DNA of 64,000 nucleotides from NCBI GenBank assembly GCA_964036315.1, contig OZ038507.1:58604502-58668501 (forward strand), given 5' to 3'. The translations under genes and the position numbers were made by a program. Shown here piece by piece: positions 46,841-58,200 of the stretch (position 1 is the first letter of the stretch; every line of letters begins with the position of its first letter). This DNA comes from Acanthosepion esculentum. Taxonomy: Eukaryota > Mollusca > Cephalopoda > Sepiida > Sepiidae. The notes under the pieces were generated by a model that saw only the letters and a program-made list of their open reading frames with translations, was not told the DNA's origin and searched no databases.

Positions 46841-47054
46841 CACGGACAACTGGTTCCTGACCCACAATTCTACAGACGCCCTTAAAGTTGATTCGAAACA
46901 TTTGAAGATATTACGTGAACAAAATGACAAACTGGAATATAGACGTAACCTCTGTCCAATGTTGGTAAATATAATAAAGATGTTGAAAAGAAAAATCTCA
47001 CACGTTTAATGTTGTACTGAGTAAAATTAGTACGTAGATTCCGATGAACAGTTA
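46841..47054. other. Unassigned sequence
   Basis: No feature supported. Confidence 0.3.
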
Positions 47055-47092
47055 CCTCCCTTATATATATAAGGGAGATAACTGTGTAAGTT
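47055..47092. repeat. Hairpin CAGTTACCTCCCTTATA / inverse
   Basis: A 38-bp near-perfect palindrome centred on TATATATA. It may be two fused ends of a small DNA transposon: related AGGAGGTAACT and TTACCTCCCTT blocks lie at 13690-13738. Confidence 0.8.
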
Positions 47093-47124
47093 TGAATATC
47101 GCTGTCACATCTGAACTAGTGATT

Positions 47125-47293
47125 CTGTTATGCCCTTCTCGATATAACAATAAACTACATCCAGCAGCAAGGCCTCTAATCGGGAGGTGTTGAGGAGCGT
47201 GTAACCACATCTTAATGGTGGTTGCTCCCAGATCCACCCTGACCAGAGGTGGTAGAACCTGTTAGGGTCCTAACTATGGGTAAATAGTGAACC
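47125..47293 (+). repeat. SINE C copy
   Basis: AACAATAAACTACATCCAGC, GGTGGTTGCTCCCAGATCCA and CTATGGGTAAATAGTGAACC match the copies at 27473 and 40935. Confidence 0.8.
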
Positions 47294-47439
47294 CCCACAG
47301 ACTGGCATCAAAACACTATGAACTGGTTCTTTTTCTTCTTAGAGATTTTTTGACAGAATCCAAACGACAGTCCTTAACTGGCATTTCGGTTTCAGCGATT
47401 TTCATTTAAACTGATCTCCCGGTTCCTTTTCTATAAATA

Positions 47440-47805
47440 TTTTCAGGGTACCGATGAACTTTCGTCGATGGTACCTAGGCTTCATGAGTTTAAACGCAGT
47501 ACTAGATTGGCAAGTTGGTCTCACCAGTGAAATAGCTAGAGGTAACCGTTAATTTCTATGCTAACAATCTCTTCTCTCACTACTCCCCGCTTGTGGAATT
47601 TTCTTCCGGCTTCTTGCTTTCCTGTCAACTTTGATCTTCAAAAATTTAAATGCAATGTCAGTCGTCATCTTCAGTCTCCTTGATTCCTGTTCATTTACTG
47701 TTCTCGATTCTTAATGATGTTTTTTATTCCCTCATATTCTTTCTCACTAAGTAACCCGTTGCGTCTTTGTGGCTTTGTGAAACGATTAAAAAACTTAAAT
47801 CGCTG
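47440..47805 (+). pseudogene. LINE C-terminus and 3' UTR
   Basis: Frames in pieces: DELSSMVPRLHEFKRSTRLA, then TPRLWNFLPASCFP and FKCNVSRHLQSP, shifted relative to each other. 3' UTR to GAAACGATTAAAAAACTT. Family as 1764-1850 and 21690-22410. Confidence 0.75.
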
Positions 47806-47989
47806 GAATATTTATGAATTTAAGCCCAGTACTACATTAGCAATTAGTTTAGTTTAGATCTCTCTCTCTCTCTCTCTCTTTCCCCCCTCTCTCTTAAAAC
47901 AATGTTTCTGATGCCAATGTTGATGTCGTTAAACACAATTCTGCTAGATTAAAGTAATCTAAAGAACTTTATAATTATAACTCGTTCAT

Positions 47990-48425
47990 TTTTTTCTTGC
48001 ACGCTTCTTTTGCAACTCCTTCATTTTCTCTTTCACCGTTCTTTCGTAAATCCTTCACTTTTTCCATCACCTTTCTTTTGTAACTCCTTCATTTTCTCCT
48101 TCACCGTTCTTTCGTAAATTCTTCACTTTTTATTTCACCCTTCTTTTGTAACTCCTTCATTTTCTCTTTCACCCTTCTTTCGTAAACCCTTTATTTTTTT
48201 CCTTCAACCTTTTTTTGTAACTCCTTCATTTTGTCTCCCGCCGTTCTCTTGTAAATCCTTCATTTTCCCTTCAACCTTCATTTGTAACTCCTTCATTTTG
48301 TCTTTCACCCTTTTTTGTAACTCTTTCATTTTATTTTTCACCCATCTTTTGTCACTCCTTCATTTTATTCTTGCACTCTTCTTTTCTAACTTCTTCAAAT
48401 TTTTCCTTTGTAGGTCCTTTAATTT
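47990..48425. repeat. Pyrimidine-rich minisatellite, ~38-bp unit
   Basis: TTTTGTAACTCCTTCATTTT and CTTTCACCCTTC alternate with TTCGTAAATCCTTCAC variants, forming a degenerate 38-bp (dimer about 76-bp) array. Confidence 0.9.
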
Positions 48426-48513
48426 TTCTTCTTTATTGTTTTGTCACTTATTTTTTCCATCGTTATTTTCATACTTCTTTTGTCTCTTTTCCTTTTTCTT
48501 TCATCCTATCAGA

Positions 48514-48514
<1 letters not shown>

Positions 48515-48573
<59 letters not shown>

Positions 48574-48583
48574 CAGACTGTTT

Positions 48584-48621
<38 letters not shown>

Positions 48622-48642
48622 CATCTATCTATCTATCTATCT
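48515..48642. repeat. (TCTA)n arrays with 15-bp spacer
   Basis: Two TCTA tracts around CAGACTGTTTTC. Confidence 0.97.
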
Positions 48643-48879
48643 TAATAGACTACCATTTGCTGAAATGCCCCGCCCTGTCTGCCTGCTTCCCCTCGAGATG
48701 CTCAAAGCATCTCCATAAAGCTTACTGAAAAAAGTACGAGTCAACACAAAAAAAATAAATGCGCAATAATTTCTAGGCCTGGTTCTGTTTTGAAGTGAGT
48801 GAAAAGGAAAAGGAACGAAAAGAAAACAAACACACCCACACACACACACTCATATATATATATATATATGCACATTTCA

Positions 48880-49129
48880 TTAAAAACTACTGACAAGGTG
48901 CTTTTATTTAGTTTTTTATATAATTTCTCATGCGATCTAATAATGTTTTTTCTTTTCGGATTATAAATTATATAAAAACTGTCCGAATGTTCTTTTTATC
49001 CGAGCGCTTTCGGCTATACATTTAGCCATTTTCAAGGATTATATTTTAACTGTTAGAAATAGTTTGTTATATGCATGTTTTATAAAAACATTTAATCATT
49101 TTATAAGACAATTTATATTTTTTTTTGTT
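48880..49129 (-). repeat. PLE 3' region with conserved hairpin motif
   Basis: Lies directly downstream of the PLE stop. It carries CTTGAAAATGGCTAAATGTA then TAGCCGAAAGCGCTCGG (49036-49000), in which GGCTA/TAGCC can pair, and runs into a short (TA)n at its left end (48853-48870). The corresponding regions at 26725-26920 and 60450-60735 are homologous. Confidence 0.7.
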
Positions 49130-49534
49130 TCAAAACACGGTCAAGATATTATGTCCATGTTCAAAGTTAATATTATTAAGTGTTGGTTTGTTTGTTTTTA
49201 TTAATAAGGCTTCCATTATTTTTAGCCTTTTTTTTTGCATGTGGATGATGCTATTATATTAGTGTTGTCGACAAGTATCTTCCGAATAGTGTCCGGTAGG
49301 TCTCCATGAATATTTAAATGAGATCTAATTGAGCTATTGTCAGAAAGGTGTAGAGTTAGTCTGCGTGTTAAACAATTTGTAGTGTGGCCTATATAATTAT
49401 TTACGAAAGTTGATTCTTGAGGAATACAATTCCTTAACGGGCATTTGAATACGTAAATAATATTTGGTCTATTTAATTTTGTTCTAGGAGGTGAATTGTT
49501 ATTTTTAACTATAAGGTTAGAACTTTTAAATTTT

Positions 49535-49545
<11 letters not shown>
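49130..49545 (-). pseudogene. Penelope-like element GIY-YIG endonuclease domain (frameshifted)
   Basis: Minus-strand frame from about 49545 to 49222 contains NIIYVFKCPLRNC, then NNYIGHTTNCLTRRLTLHL and IRSHLNIHG: the start of a GIY-YIG nuclease with the catalytic-type Tyr, the YIG strand and the conserved Arg on the following helix, as in PLE C-termini. At an A-run near 49232 the frame breaks; the next frame supplies LKIMEALLIKTNKP and ends FEHGHNILTVF with a stop at 49132-49130. The upstream reverse transcriptase is gone and replaced by (TA)n at 49539. PLE GIY-YIG domains cut DNA during retrotransposition. Confidence 0.82.

Positions 49546-49606
<61 letters not shown>
49539..49606. repeat. 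(TA)n microsatellite
   Basis: Pure TA of about 66 bp abutting the truncated PLE. Confidence 0.97.
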
Positions 49607-50228
<622 letters not shown>

Positions 50229-50248
50229 GTAAATATTAAATTGATTTT

Positions 50249-50842
50249 TTTTTTTTAAGCTTATCCCCCCAAGCAAGGCTGGAAGCCACTAGCACGCAAG
50301 GGGTTACAGAAGGTTTGGAGGAAGAGCAGATAGGAGTGGTAAAGGAGGGGATGTGGAGAAAGATAGTGGATCGATCAAGGCAAGGGGGTTACAGAAGATT
50401 TGGAGCGAGAGCAGATAGGAATGAAAGGTGAAAGGATGTGGAGAAGGGAAGTGGATAGATCAAGGCAACTGGAGATGTCGATTGACGTTACACTTAAATA
50501 GTTGGAGATTGTGTTTGTCAGGGAAACAGGGATAAGGAAGGGAGTTCCACAGGCGAGATGTGCGAAACATGAAGCTATTGGAGTAGAAGAGACGTCTACA
50601 TGTAACAATTTCAACGGTGAAGGGGTGGGAACGGGATGCCAGCCTCGTAGGACGTTTAAATTCATGAGACCTGGGAACCAGCGAAAGCAGCTCCTCGGAG
50701 CAATTACCGTGAATGTATTTGTAAAAAAGACAGAGCGAGGCAACGGCGCGTCTGTGAGAGAGCGACTGCAGACGAGATGACAGATCAGGGCCAATTACAT
50801 TGCATATCCGTCTCTGGGTCTTAGCAAGAACCCCGAGGAGAA
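50249..50842 (-). pseudogene. 5'-truncated LINE with poly(A), minus strand
   Basis: Frame 50460-50855 (minus) reads RICNVIGPDLSSRLQSLSHR, FKRPTRLASRSHPF, RLWNSLPYPCFP and FKCNVNRHLQLP, the least damaged C-terminus of this family besides 21766-22188. The 3' UTR has an internal duplication of about 75 bp (GAGCAGATAGGA and AGGATGTGGAGAA blocks) and ends in an A-run at 50249-50258. Confidence 0.85.
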
Positions 50843-51164
50843 TAATAATTCGCATTGCGAGAAGGAGAATAAAAAGAAACCACCGCTCTAATATAAATTT
50901 ATTAATAAAAACGAAGTGTTATAAAATTATATTGGCAAAAGAGCCATTGAAAAGGGTTCCTAGTGAGTATAAAATGGAAAAATGTACTCACACTCCTAAA
51001 AGACTACGAGAGGGAACACAATGTTCCTTTAGTTGGCACAGAGACAGTTGATATAATTTAATAAAAACTTGACCGAGCTGATTGATGTTATATACAGCAC
51101 TCCGGCTCGTCGGCGAAAGTTTTTTCTCATAGTTTGGTCAACTCGTCAAAAGGGTTTCAGCATT
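50843..51164. other. Unassigned sequence
   Basis: No supported feature. Confidence 0.3.
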
Positions 51165-51240
51165 ATATATATATATATATATATGTTCGGCTGTTTATAT
51201 TTGTCTATCTATTGGTTTCCAATCTATCTATCTATCTATA

Positions 51241-51277
<37 letters not shown>

Positions 51278-51293
51278 TATATATATATATATA
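51165..51293. repeat. TA / TCTA / CT / TA composite
   Basis: Short blocks ending in (TA)n that receives the MITE. Confidence 0.95.
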
Positions 51294-51475
51294 CAGTGTA
51301 ACCCGGATATAAGAGACCCGGATATAAGATAAACCCGGATATAAGAGAGATCTTTCTGGTCCCAAATTAGAGCCTGTGTTAATAAAACAAAATAGACCAA
51401 ACCCGGATATAAGAGAAACCTGGATATAAGGGACTTCTTCTCTGGTCCCGACAACTCTCTTATATCCGGGTTACA

Positions 51476-51478
<3 letters not shown>
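51294..51478. mobile_element. MITE with CAGTGTAACCCGGATATAAG inverted ends, copy 2
   Basis: 185 bp, opposite orientation to copy 1 at 34599-34784: same termini, same internal CCCGGATATAAGAGA blocks, the CCAAATTAGAGCC core and flanking TA inside (TA)n. The shared boundaries define the element. Confidence 0.88.
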
Positions 51479-51559
<81 letters not shown>

Positions 51560-51560
51560 A
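51479..51560. repeat. (TA)n-(TG)n microsatellite
   Basis: TA followed by TG units. Confidence 0.97.
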
Positions 51561-51652
51561 TGTATCCGTGACATCCTAACCCTGACTGGGGTTGATAAGA
51601 CAGACGACCGAAATAGCCGAAATAAGCCAACCCCCATATGAGGTGATTTGGG

Positions 51653-51654
<2 letters not shown>

Positions 51655-51735
<81 letters not shown>
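51655..51735. repeat. (TA)n-(GA)n microsatellite
   Basis: TA followed by GA units; more GA/GGGA-rich sequence at 51828-51890. Confidence 0.97.
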
Positions 51736-51738
<3 letters not shown>

Positions 51739-51890
51739 CATATATGTTTGTGTGCGTGACTGTGATGTCTAACCAAATGAAAACAATTTTGAAAGTTACT
51801 TTTGTGTATTCCAAAGCAATACTGAAGAAGAGGGAGGGAGGGAGGGAGAGAGAAAGGGGGAGGGGAGAGAGAGAGAAAGAGAGAGGGGTC

Positions 51891-52170
51891 ATTTTTTGCT
51901 CGCTTTGCCATTTCGCTGGCAAATTGCTTAAAAGACTGAACCTTGAATTATTCTTTGCAGGAAGGAATTGAAAATATGATAAAATAATATTTCCAAAGAA
52001 TGGCAGAAAATCTTCGTTAATATTTATATTCTTTATTTAGATTTGATTTTGATTTTTTTTTTTTTTACTCTCTTAAAAAACCTCAATGGAGCCGCCATTT
52101 AAGGTGGGTGTTTAGGCTACAAAATAAAAGTAATGAATATTCGTCAATGTCCTTTGGGAGCGAACACGTG

Positions 52171-52212
<42 letters not shown>

Positions 52213-52530
52213 AGACTGAACATAAGGATACAAGCAAATGCACTCGTATTCACACTCACATACGTTCTATTGACTTTTCTGGAGAAAGAATAATTCTGTA
52301 CCTAAGGTTGTTTTTTTTTTTTTAAATAAGTATAAAGAATTTTTTTATTTATTTCTGTTGTTTTTGAGGTAACTTTCTTACCTTACCAGTCTTTGGTTTG
52401 TAGCGAGGAGGAGACGCTCATGAAAACTAGTTGCAAAAAGTATATTACTTTCAAGAGTTATTATCAAATATATTACTACCAGGAATTAAATGATAAATTA
52501 CTCTGAAATTTCCAAAGCTACTTATTAAGG
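51891..52530. other. Unassigned sequence with (CA)n
   Basis: Includes (CA)n at 52174-52208 and T-runs at 52053 and 52309; no gene. Confidence 0.4.
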
Positions 52531-52536
52531 ATTGAC

Positions 52537-53345
52537 TGGAGGAGGAGGAGGAGGAGGAGGATTACTATTATTATCATTATTATTATTATTATCATTATTG
52601 TTATTATTATTGTTGTTGTTGTTGTTGTTATTGTTGTTATTTTTATTATTATTTTTACTCGTCTTCTTTTTCTTCTTTAAATTTTTCTTCTTCCTTTTTT
52701 TTTCTTTTTCTTCCTCGTCTACTTCTTTGTTCTTTCTCTTGTCTTCTACTTAATCTTTTCTTCTTCATCATCATCATCATCTTTCTGTTCTCCTTCGTCT
52801 TCCTCTTCTTGCTTTACTTCTTGTTCGTCTTCTTTTGTTGCTGTCATCCTTTTCTTTTTCCGCTCCTATTTCTCCTTTTCCTCCTCTCCTCCTCCTCCTC
52901 CTCCCCTTCTTCTTGTTCCACTTCTTCTCCCTCCTCCTCTTCTTCTTCTTCTTTTTTCTCTTGTTGTTGTTGTTGTTATTTTTGTTGTTCTTCTTCTTCT
53001 TCTTATTTTTATTATTATTTTTCCTCTTCTCCTTCTTTTACTTCTTTAAACTTTTTCTTCTTCTTCTTGCTCCTCTTTTCTCTTTTTCTTCCTCGTCTAC
53101 TTCTTCCCCTTGTCTTCTGCTTAATCTTCCTTTTCTTCTCCTTGTTCCCTTTCTTCTTCATCATCATCTTTTTGTTCTCCTTCGTTTTCCTCTTCTTCCT
53201 TTTCTTCTTGTTCGTCATCTTTTGTTCTCCTTCTTCTTCCTCTTCTTTTTCCTCTTCCTATTTCTCCTCCTTTTCTTCCTCGTCCTCCCCTTTTCTTGTT
53301 CCGCTTCTTCTCCCTCCTCTTCTTCTTCTTCTTCATCTTCATCGT
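52537..53345. repeat. Pyrimidine tract with GGA, ATT and CTT units
   Basis: (GGA)n then (ATT)/(TTG)n, then about 650 bp of CTT/CTC-rich sequence with a duplicated segment (52800-52960 and 53195-53330 share GTCATC or GTTCTCCTTC, TTTCTCCT and CTCCTCTTCTTCTTC blocks). Ser/Leu/Phe frames are artefacts. Confidence 0.93.
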
Positions 53346-53349
53346 ATAG

Positions 53350-53670
53350 TTTAACTTTATGCTATATCTCATAATCCCTGTCCTGCCAACCATCGTCCGA
53401 GTTAAGTTACGCGCTGCTTTCCTTTGTCCTTCTTGCCTTCAGTATATCCAGTGAGCATCCAATTTGCCAAGCCCCCTTTCCTCATTATGTGCCCTAAAAA
53501 TGTCAGTTGTCTCTCGCTCTTTACAAGTGTCTTGTTTGCTTCCATTTTTTCTAAAACTTGGTCGCTGCTCACATGTTCAGCTCATGGTATTCTCAGCATC
53601 CTTCTGTAGAATTACATTTCTCTCGCCTCAAGTTTTTTCTTCATCTCTTACGAGATGGTCCAGCATCCAT
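53350..53670 (-). pseudogene. LINE RT C-terminal fragment
   Basis: Minus-strand translation: MKKKLEAREM, FYRRMLRIP, LEKMEANKTL, then SERQLTFLGHIMRKGGLANW and LTGYTEGKKDKGKQR. This is the well-known FLGHIMRK region of the LINE family at 42005-42905. In-frame stops (after LEAREM and MLRIP) show decay. Confidence 0.75.
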
Positions 53671-53814
53671 CGTCATATAGCAATTCCGATATTACATAAC
53701 TGTACATTAGTCTTTTTTGTTTCCAATTAAATTTTCCTGTTTATTAATACTTTGCTTAGCTTTTGATTCTTGCCACCAATAATGAATACTAAGAATATAG
53801 ACTATAGATAGAGA

Positions 53815-53851
53815 TAAGTAAAGATGATATACGATAGATAGATAGAAAGAT

Positions 53852-53883
<32 letters not shown>

Positions 53884-53901
53884 TGTTAAAGGTAATATAC
53901 G

Positions 53902-53984
<83 letters not shown>

Positions 53985-54085
53985 TGAGTAAAGATAATAT
54001 AAGATAGACAGATAGATATGAGTAAAGATAATAGACAATAGATAGGAGTAAAGATAATGGATGATAGATAGATAGATAGATAGAT

Positions 54086-54124
<39 letters not shown>

Positions 54125-54131
54125 AACATAG
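53815..54131. repeat. (GATA)n with GAAA end
   Basis: GATA tracts separated by TGAGTAAAGATAATA-type spacers; ends with (GAAA)n. Interrupted on the right by the LTR at 54132. Confidence 0.96.
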
Positions 54132-54400
54132 TGTTGAAACTTGACTAATGCATGGAATAATAATGCAACACAAAATGTACTTAGAACAAAATGTATTGAA
54201 ACAAGAAAGTGTACACAATATTTACATATAGTCTTTTGTATATTCCTGGGAAGACCGTTCCTGGAGAATGTGTTGACTGAGTCGCAGTCGGGCAGAGTCT
54301 CTGGTTGAATCTCTTGATTCGTTCCCCTCTCTTCCCGGTACCAACCATATTTATATGGTCGGTACTCCACTATGCAAATTAGGTGGATCCTACTACAACA
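54132..54400 (-). mobile_element. Solo LTR candidate, 269 bp
   Basis: Unique-sequence island inside a GATA array. Ends TGTTGAAACTTG and CCTACTACAACA, giving the TGTT...AACA termini of LTRs; flanking CATAG and GATAG fit a 4-5 bp target duplication. Read on the minus strand it has TATAAATATGG about 50 bp from the start, as expected of an LTR promoter, which sets the orientation. A Ty3/gypsy- or Pao-type origin cannot be decided. Confidence 0.6.
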
Positions 54401-54912
54401 GATAGATAGATAGATAGATAGATAGGAAATAAGTAGAAATAATAGACTATAGATAGATAAATATGAGTAAATATTATAGACTATAGCTAGATAGATTTAT
54501 AGATAGATAAAGATAATAGGCTATAAATAGATAGATAGATATGAGTAAAGATAATAGACGACAGATAGATAGATAGATAGATAGATAGATAGCTAGATCC
54601 GAACAGACTGAGATAGATAGATAGATAGATAGATATGAGTAAAGACAATAGACTATAGATAGATTTCTTTATAGATATGATGAAAAATAATACACTATAT
54701 ATAGATTGATAGATATGAATAATAAATAATTCACGATAGATAGACATGAACAGAAACAGGCAGATAGATTTATTGATAGATAGGAAAAAATAGTTAACTA
54801 TAGATAGATTGATAGATAGAAATAAATAATACACTATAGGTAGATAGATAGATAGATATGAACAGGCTGAGGTAGATAGATATGAGTAAAGATAATAAAC
54901 TATAGACTTTAA

Positions 54913-54963
<51 letters not shown>

Positions 54964-54990
54964 CATGCATACATACATACATACATACAA
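54401..54990. repeat. (GATA)n array with longer composite units
   Basis: GATA runs separated by ATGAGTAAAGATAATAGAC and GAACAGGCTGAG-type spacers, ending in (CATA)n at 54962-54988. Confidence 0.96.
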
Positions 54991-55019
54991 GCATACGTAT
55001 TAACAGGCTGAGACAGATA

Positions 55020-55300
55020 TATAGATAGATATGAACAGCCATACATTCTGTCTTCTTACAGTCGATGTTTAGTTCGTTCTTCTCGCTTTTCTTTACTAGC
55101 TTCTGTAGGAATTCTTGCAATTTCCTTTCCGTGAACTTCTATCAACACAGTGCCATCTGCATCTATAGGGTTGTTAAGATTGTTGCCGCCAATATTGAAT
55201 ACGGATAGGACGTATAATTCTCTCAGGATCCCCTCAATGTAAACTTTGAATAAGTGCAGTGAGATAACACATCCGTGTCTTACGCCCCCTTCGTCTTTTG
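55020..55300 (-). pseudogene. LINE reverse-transcriptase palm fragment
   Basis: Minus-strand reading: GVRHGCVISLHLF (RT motif before the catalytic site), YIEGILREL, NIGGNNLNNPIDADGTVLIE, then after a one-base shift KLQEFLQKLVKKSEKNELNI and KKTECMA. The catalytic (Y/F)ADD is changed to DADG, so the active site is lost. It fits the same family as 42005-42905 and 53350-53670 and could be the upstream half of the latter, separated by the GATA array. Confidence 0.75.
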
Positions 55301-56039
55301 TGCATTTACTGAATTCTGTCCATATGCAGACGGTTTGCTCCCAGTGTAAATTTTATATTATTCGAATAAGCTTCTATATAATAAATGCAAATATCACGGT
55401 GTCGTCATACTTTTCAACCTTACTTTTAGAAGCTGTAGCGCAACATACCATGTCATTTTAGAAACAGGACGACTCCGTGAGCAAATTAAAAACATTCCGG
55501 GCCGGATCTGGGCCCACAATCCTGAAATTTTGGATTCCTAAGTTTTTATTACCGCGTTTGTTTTCGGATCCCGCCGTCTTGGCTTCTACTGATAAAATCA
55601 ATTAAAGGGACACAACTCTCTACCTTTCAATAGCTTATATTCAAATGGAAAAAATTACTGTTCTCAAATTACAGAGTTTCAAAATGAAATTGTCTTTGTT
55701 TTCAACTTTATTCCCAGATGCCGTAGGCCAAGATATTATACTATTTTGGAATCGACTCCGTGAGCAAAATAAAAACATTCCGGGCCGGATCCGGACCCAC
55801 AATCCTGAAATGTTGGATTCATTACTGCAATTGTTTTCGGCAATTTTTACGTGATGTTTTCGATTAAATTTTTGTACGATAAAATTTCTATAACTAGGAA
55901 ATAAATTAATCGTTAAACCGAGAAGGCGCAACGTATCAATTTCCTGGAGGTTAACAACTGCCCTGCTGGTGGAAATCCGACAAGAGGCTTTCAGATTATT
56001 AAAGGAGAGAAGTTTAGTTTTAGATGAGAAAAGACTGAG

Positions 56040-56070
<31 letters not shown>

Positions 56071-56400
56071 AACTTAGATTTTCTTCCTTGCTTAAAATAC
56101 TACTGCCACATCTTGCCTGGTGCTCCTGATATATATTGGAGGCTGTGGCCCAACATATCATACCAATATGTAATCAAGCCAAACAAAATAAAAACATTCA
56201 GAGCCAGATCCCGAGCCGCGATCCTGAAATTTTGGATTCCCAAGTTTTCATTACTGCGATTGTTCTCAGCGATTTTTTACATAATTTTTTGCAACAAATT
56301 TTTTTGTACGATAACAGTTTTTACAACTTGGAAATAAATTTGAGAATAATCGAAATTAATTACAAAATCCACCGAAAGTCAGCTATGCAATAAGAATAAT
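55301..56400. repeat. Three copies of a ~145-bp repeat (K)
   Basis: Copies at about 55425-55570, 55705-55860 and 56135-56300, each with a GCTGTGGCCCAACATATCAT-like start, AAAACATTCCGGGCCGGATC and AATCCTGAAATTTTGGATTC, then a TTTTCGGCGATTTTT-like end. Copies 1 and 2 also share GACTCCGTGAGCAAA. Function is unknown; frames across them differ and have stops. Confidence 0.8.
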
Positions 56401-56795
56401 TGTTTGTGCGGAAAGTAAGGACCTACGTACATCAAATTGCCTTTAAATTAAATGGTGGCAGTAGAATTATGGACAGACTTTTAAAAAGTAAGATTAAATA
56501 TTAATGCAATACTTAAAGAGGGATCAATTTTTGAGTTTTTCTGTAGTTTGCCTGTCGCATTTATTACTCCCTGCCTATTGTGATGAAGGCCCCAAAAAAG
56601 CCCTTCGCAGGAGCTAGCTTAAATGCCGCTCGATAGGGCGGCTTTTAAGCTAGTTCTAAATAAATTTTTAAAATTCGGAAATTCCTTGTGGTAATGCTTT
56701 AGAATGGAAATATTGTATTAACTAGTGTTTCCGCTGCTGAATCCAGTCGGGCGCAACTGAAAATATGCCAAAATATCTAAGTGAAGAGCCGACTG

Positions 56796-56799
<4 letters not shown>
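56401..56799. other. Unassigned sequence with GCTAGCTTAA..inverse
   Basis: GGAGCTAGCTTAAATGCCGC and inverse GCGGCTTTTAAGCTAG around 56608-56655 form a 20-bp hairpin. No gene. Confidence 0.4.
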
Positions 56800-57645
<846 letters not shown>

Positions 57646-58200
57646 ATAATCCTAAGGAGCCAAAAAACCTACCTAGGTTTCACCTAAACGGATCTTCAGG
57701 GTGATGCTGGCTGAAAAGGAAAATTATGGAACAGTATTTATTTCTAAAACCAAAAATAACCATGACCAGGTGACAAAAATAAATAAATAAATAAATAAAT
57801 AAAAAAGACAAACAGCGGGGGTATGTACTTTATTGAACAACCAACAAAAAAAACCCAAAAAACAAACTATTCTAATACCCAGCTTTTCATATGCCTACAC
57901 CTATTAAGAATTTCCGAGTTTTGATTCAATAAATTTTTAGATTCCTTGTAATTTGCGATCGCAACATAGAGAACAGAATTTATCACCTGCCTTATATTTA
58001 TAACATTTTTTTAAAAATATTTCCCATTTCAAAATGGAGTCATTATTATCTTGTTTGATCTTCCATATATATGTGGACAGGTTCGTACTATGTTTATAGG
58101 TTTCGTTATTGAAACTACTGAGGTGGTTGTAATATCGTCTTTTGAAACTATTCTGGGTGGAGCCTATATAAACTTTAGGGTTCTTATCAATATTCGATTT
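57646..58200 (-). pseudogene. Penelope-like element GIY-YIG C-terminus and 3' end
   Basis: Minus-strand codons from about 58194 to 57937 read NPKVYIGSTQNSFKRRYYNH, then LSTYIWKIKQ, KWEIF and the Cys motif CSLCC, the typical C-terminal GIY-YIG domain of Penelope-like retroelements; the first (GIY) strand is missing. After an in-frame stop the family sequence continues (KFIESKL) and ends with CRHMKSW in another frame. The 3' region (57700-57650) carries CCTGAAGATCCGTTTAGG then TGAAACCTAGGTAGG before (TA)n. Upstream it abuts the Pao integrase head-to-head at about 58185-58200. Different PLE family from 49130. Confidence 0.82.
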
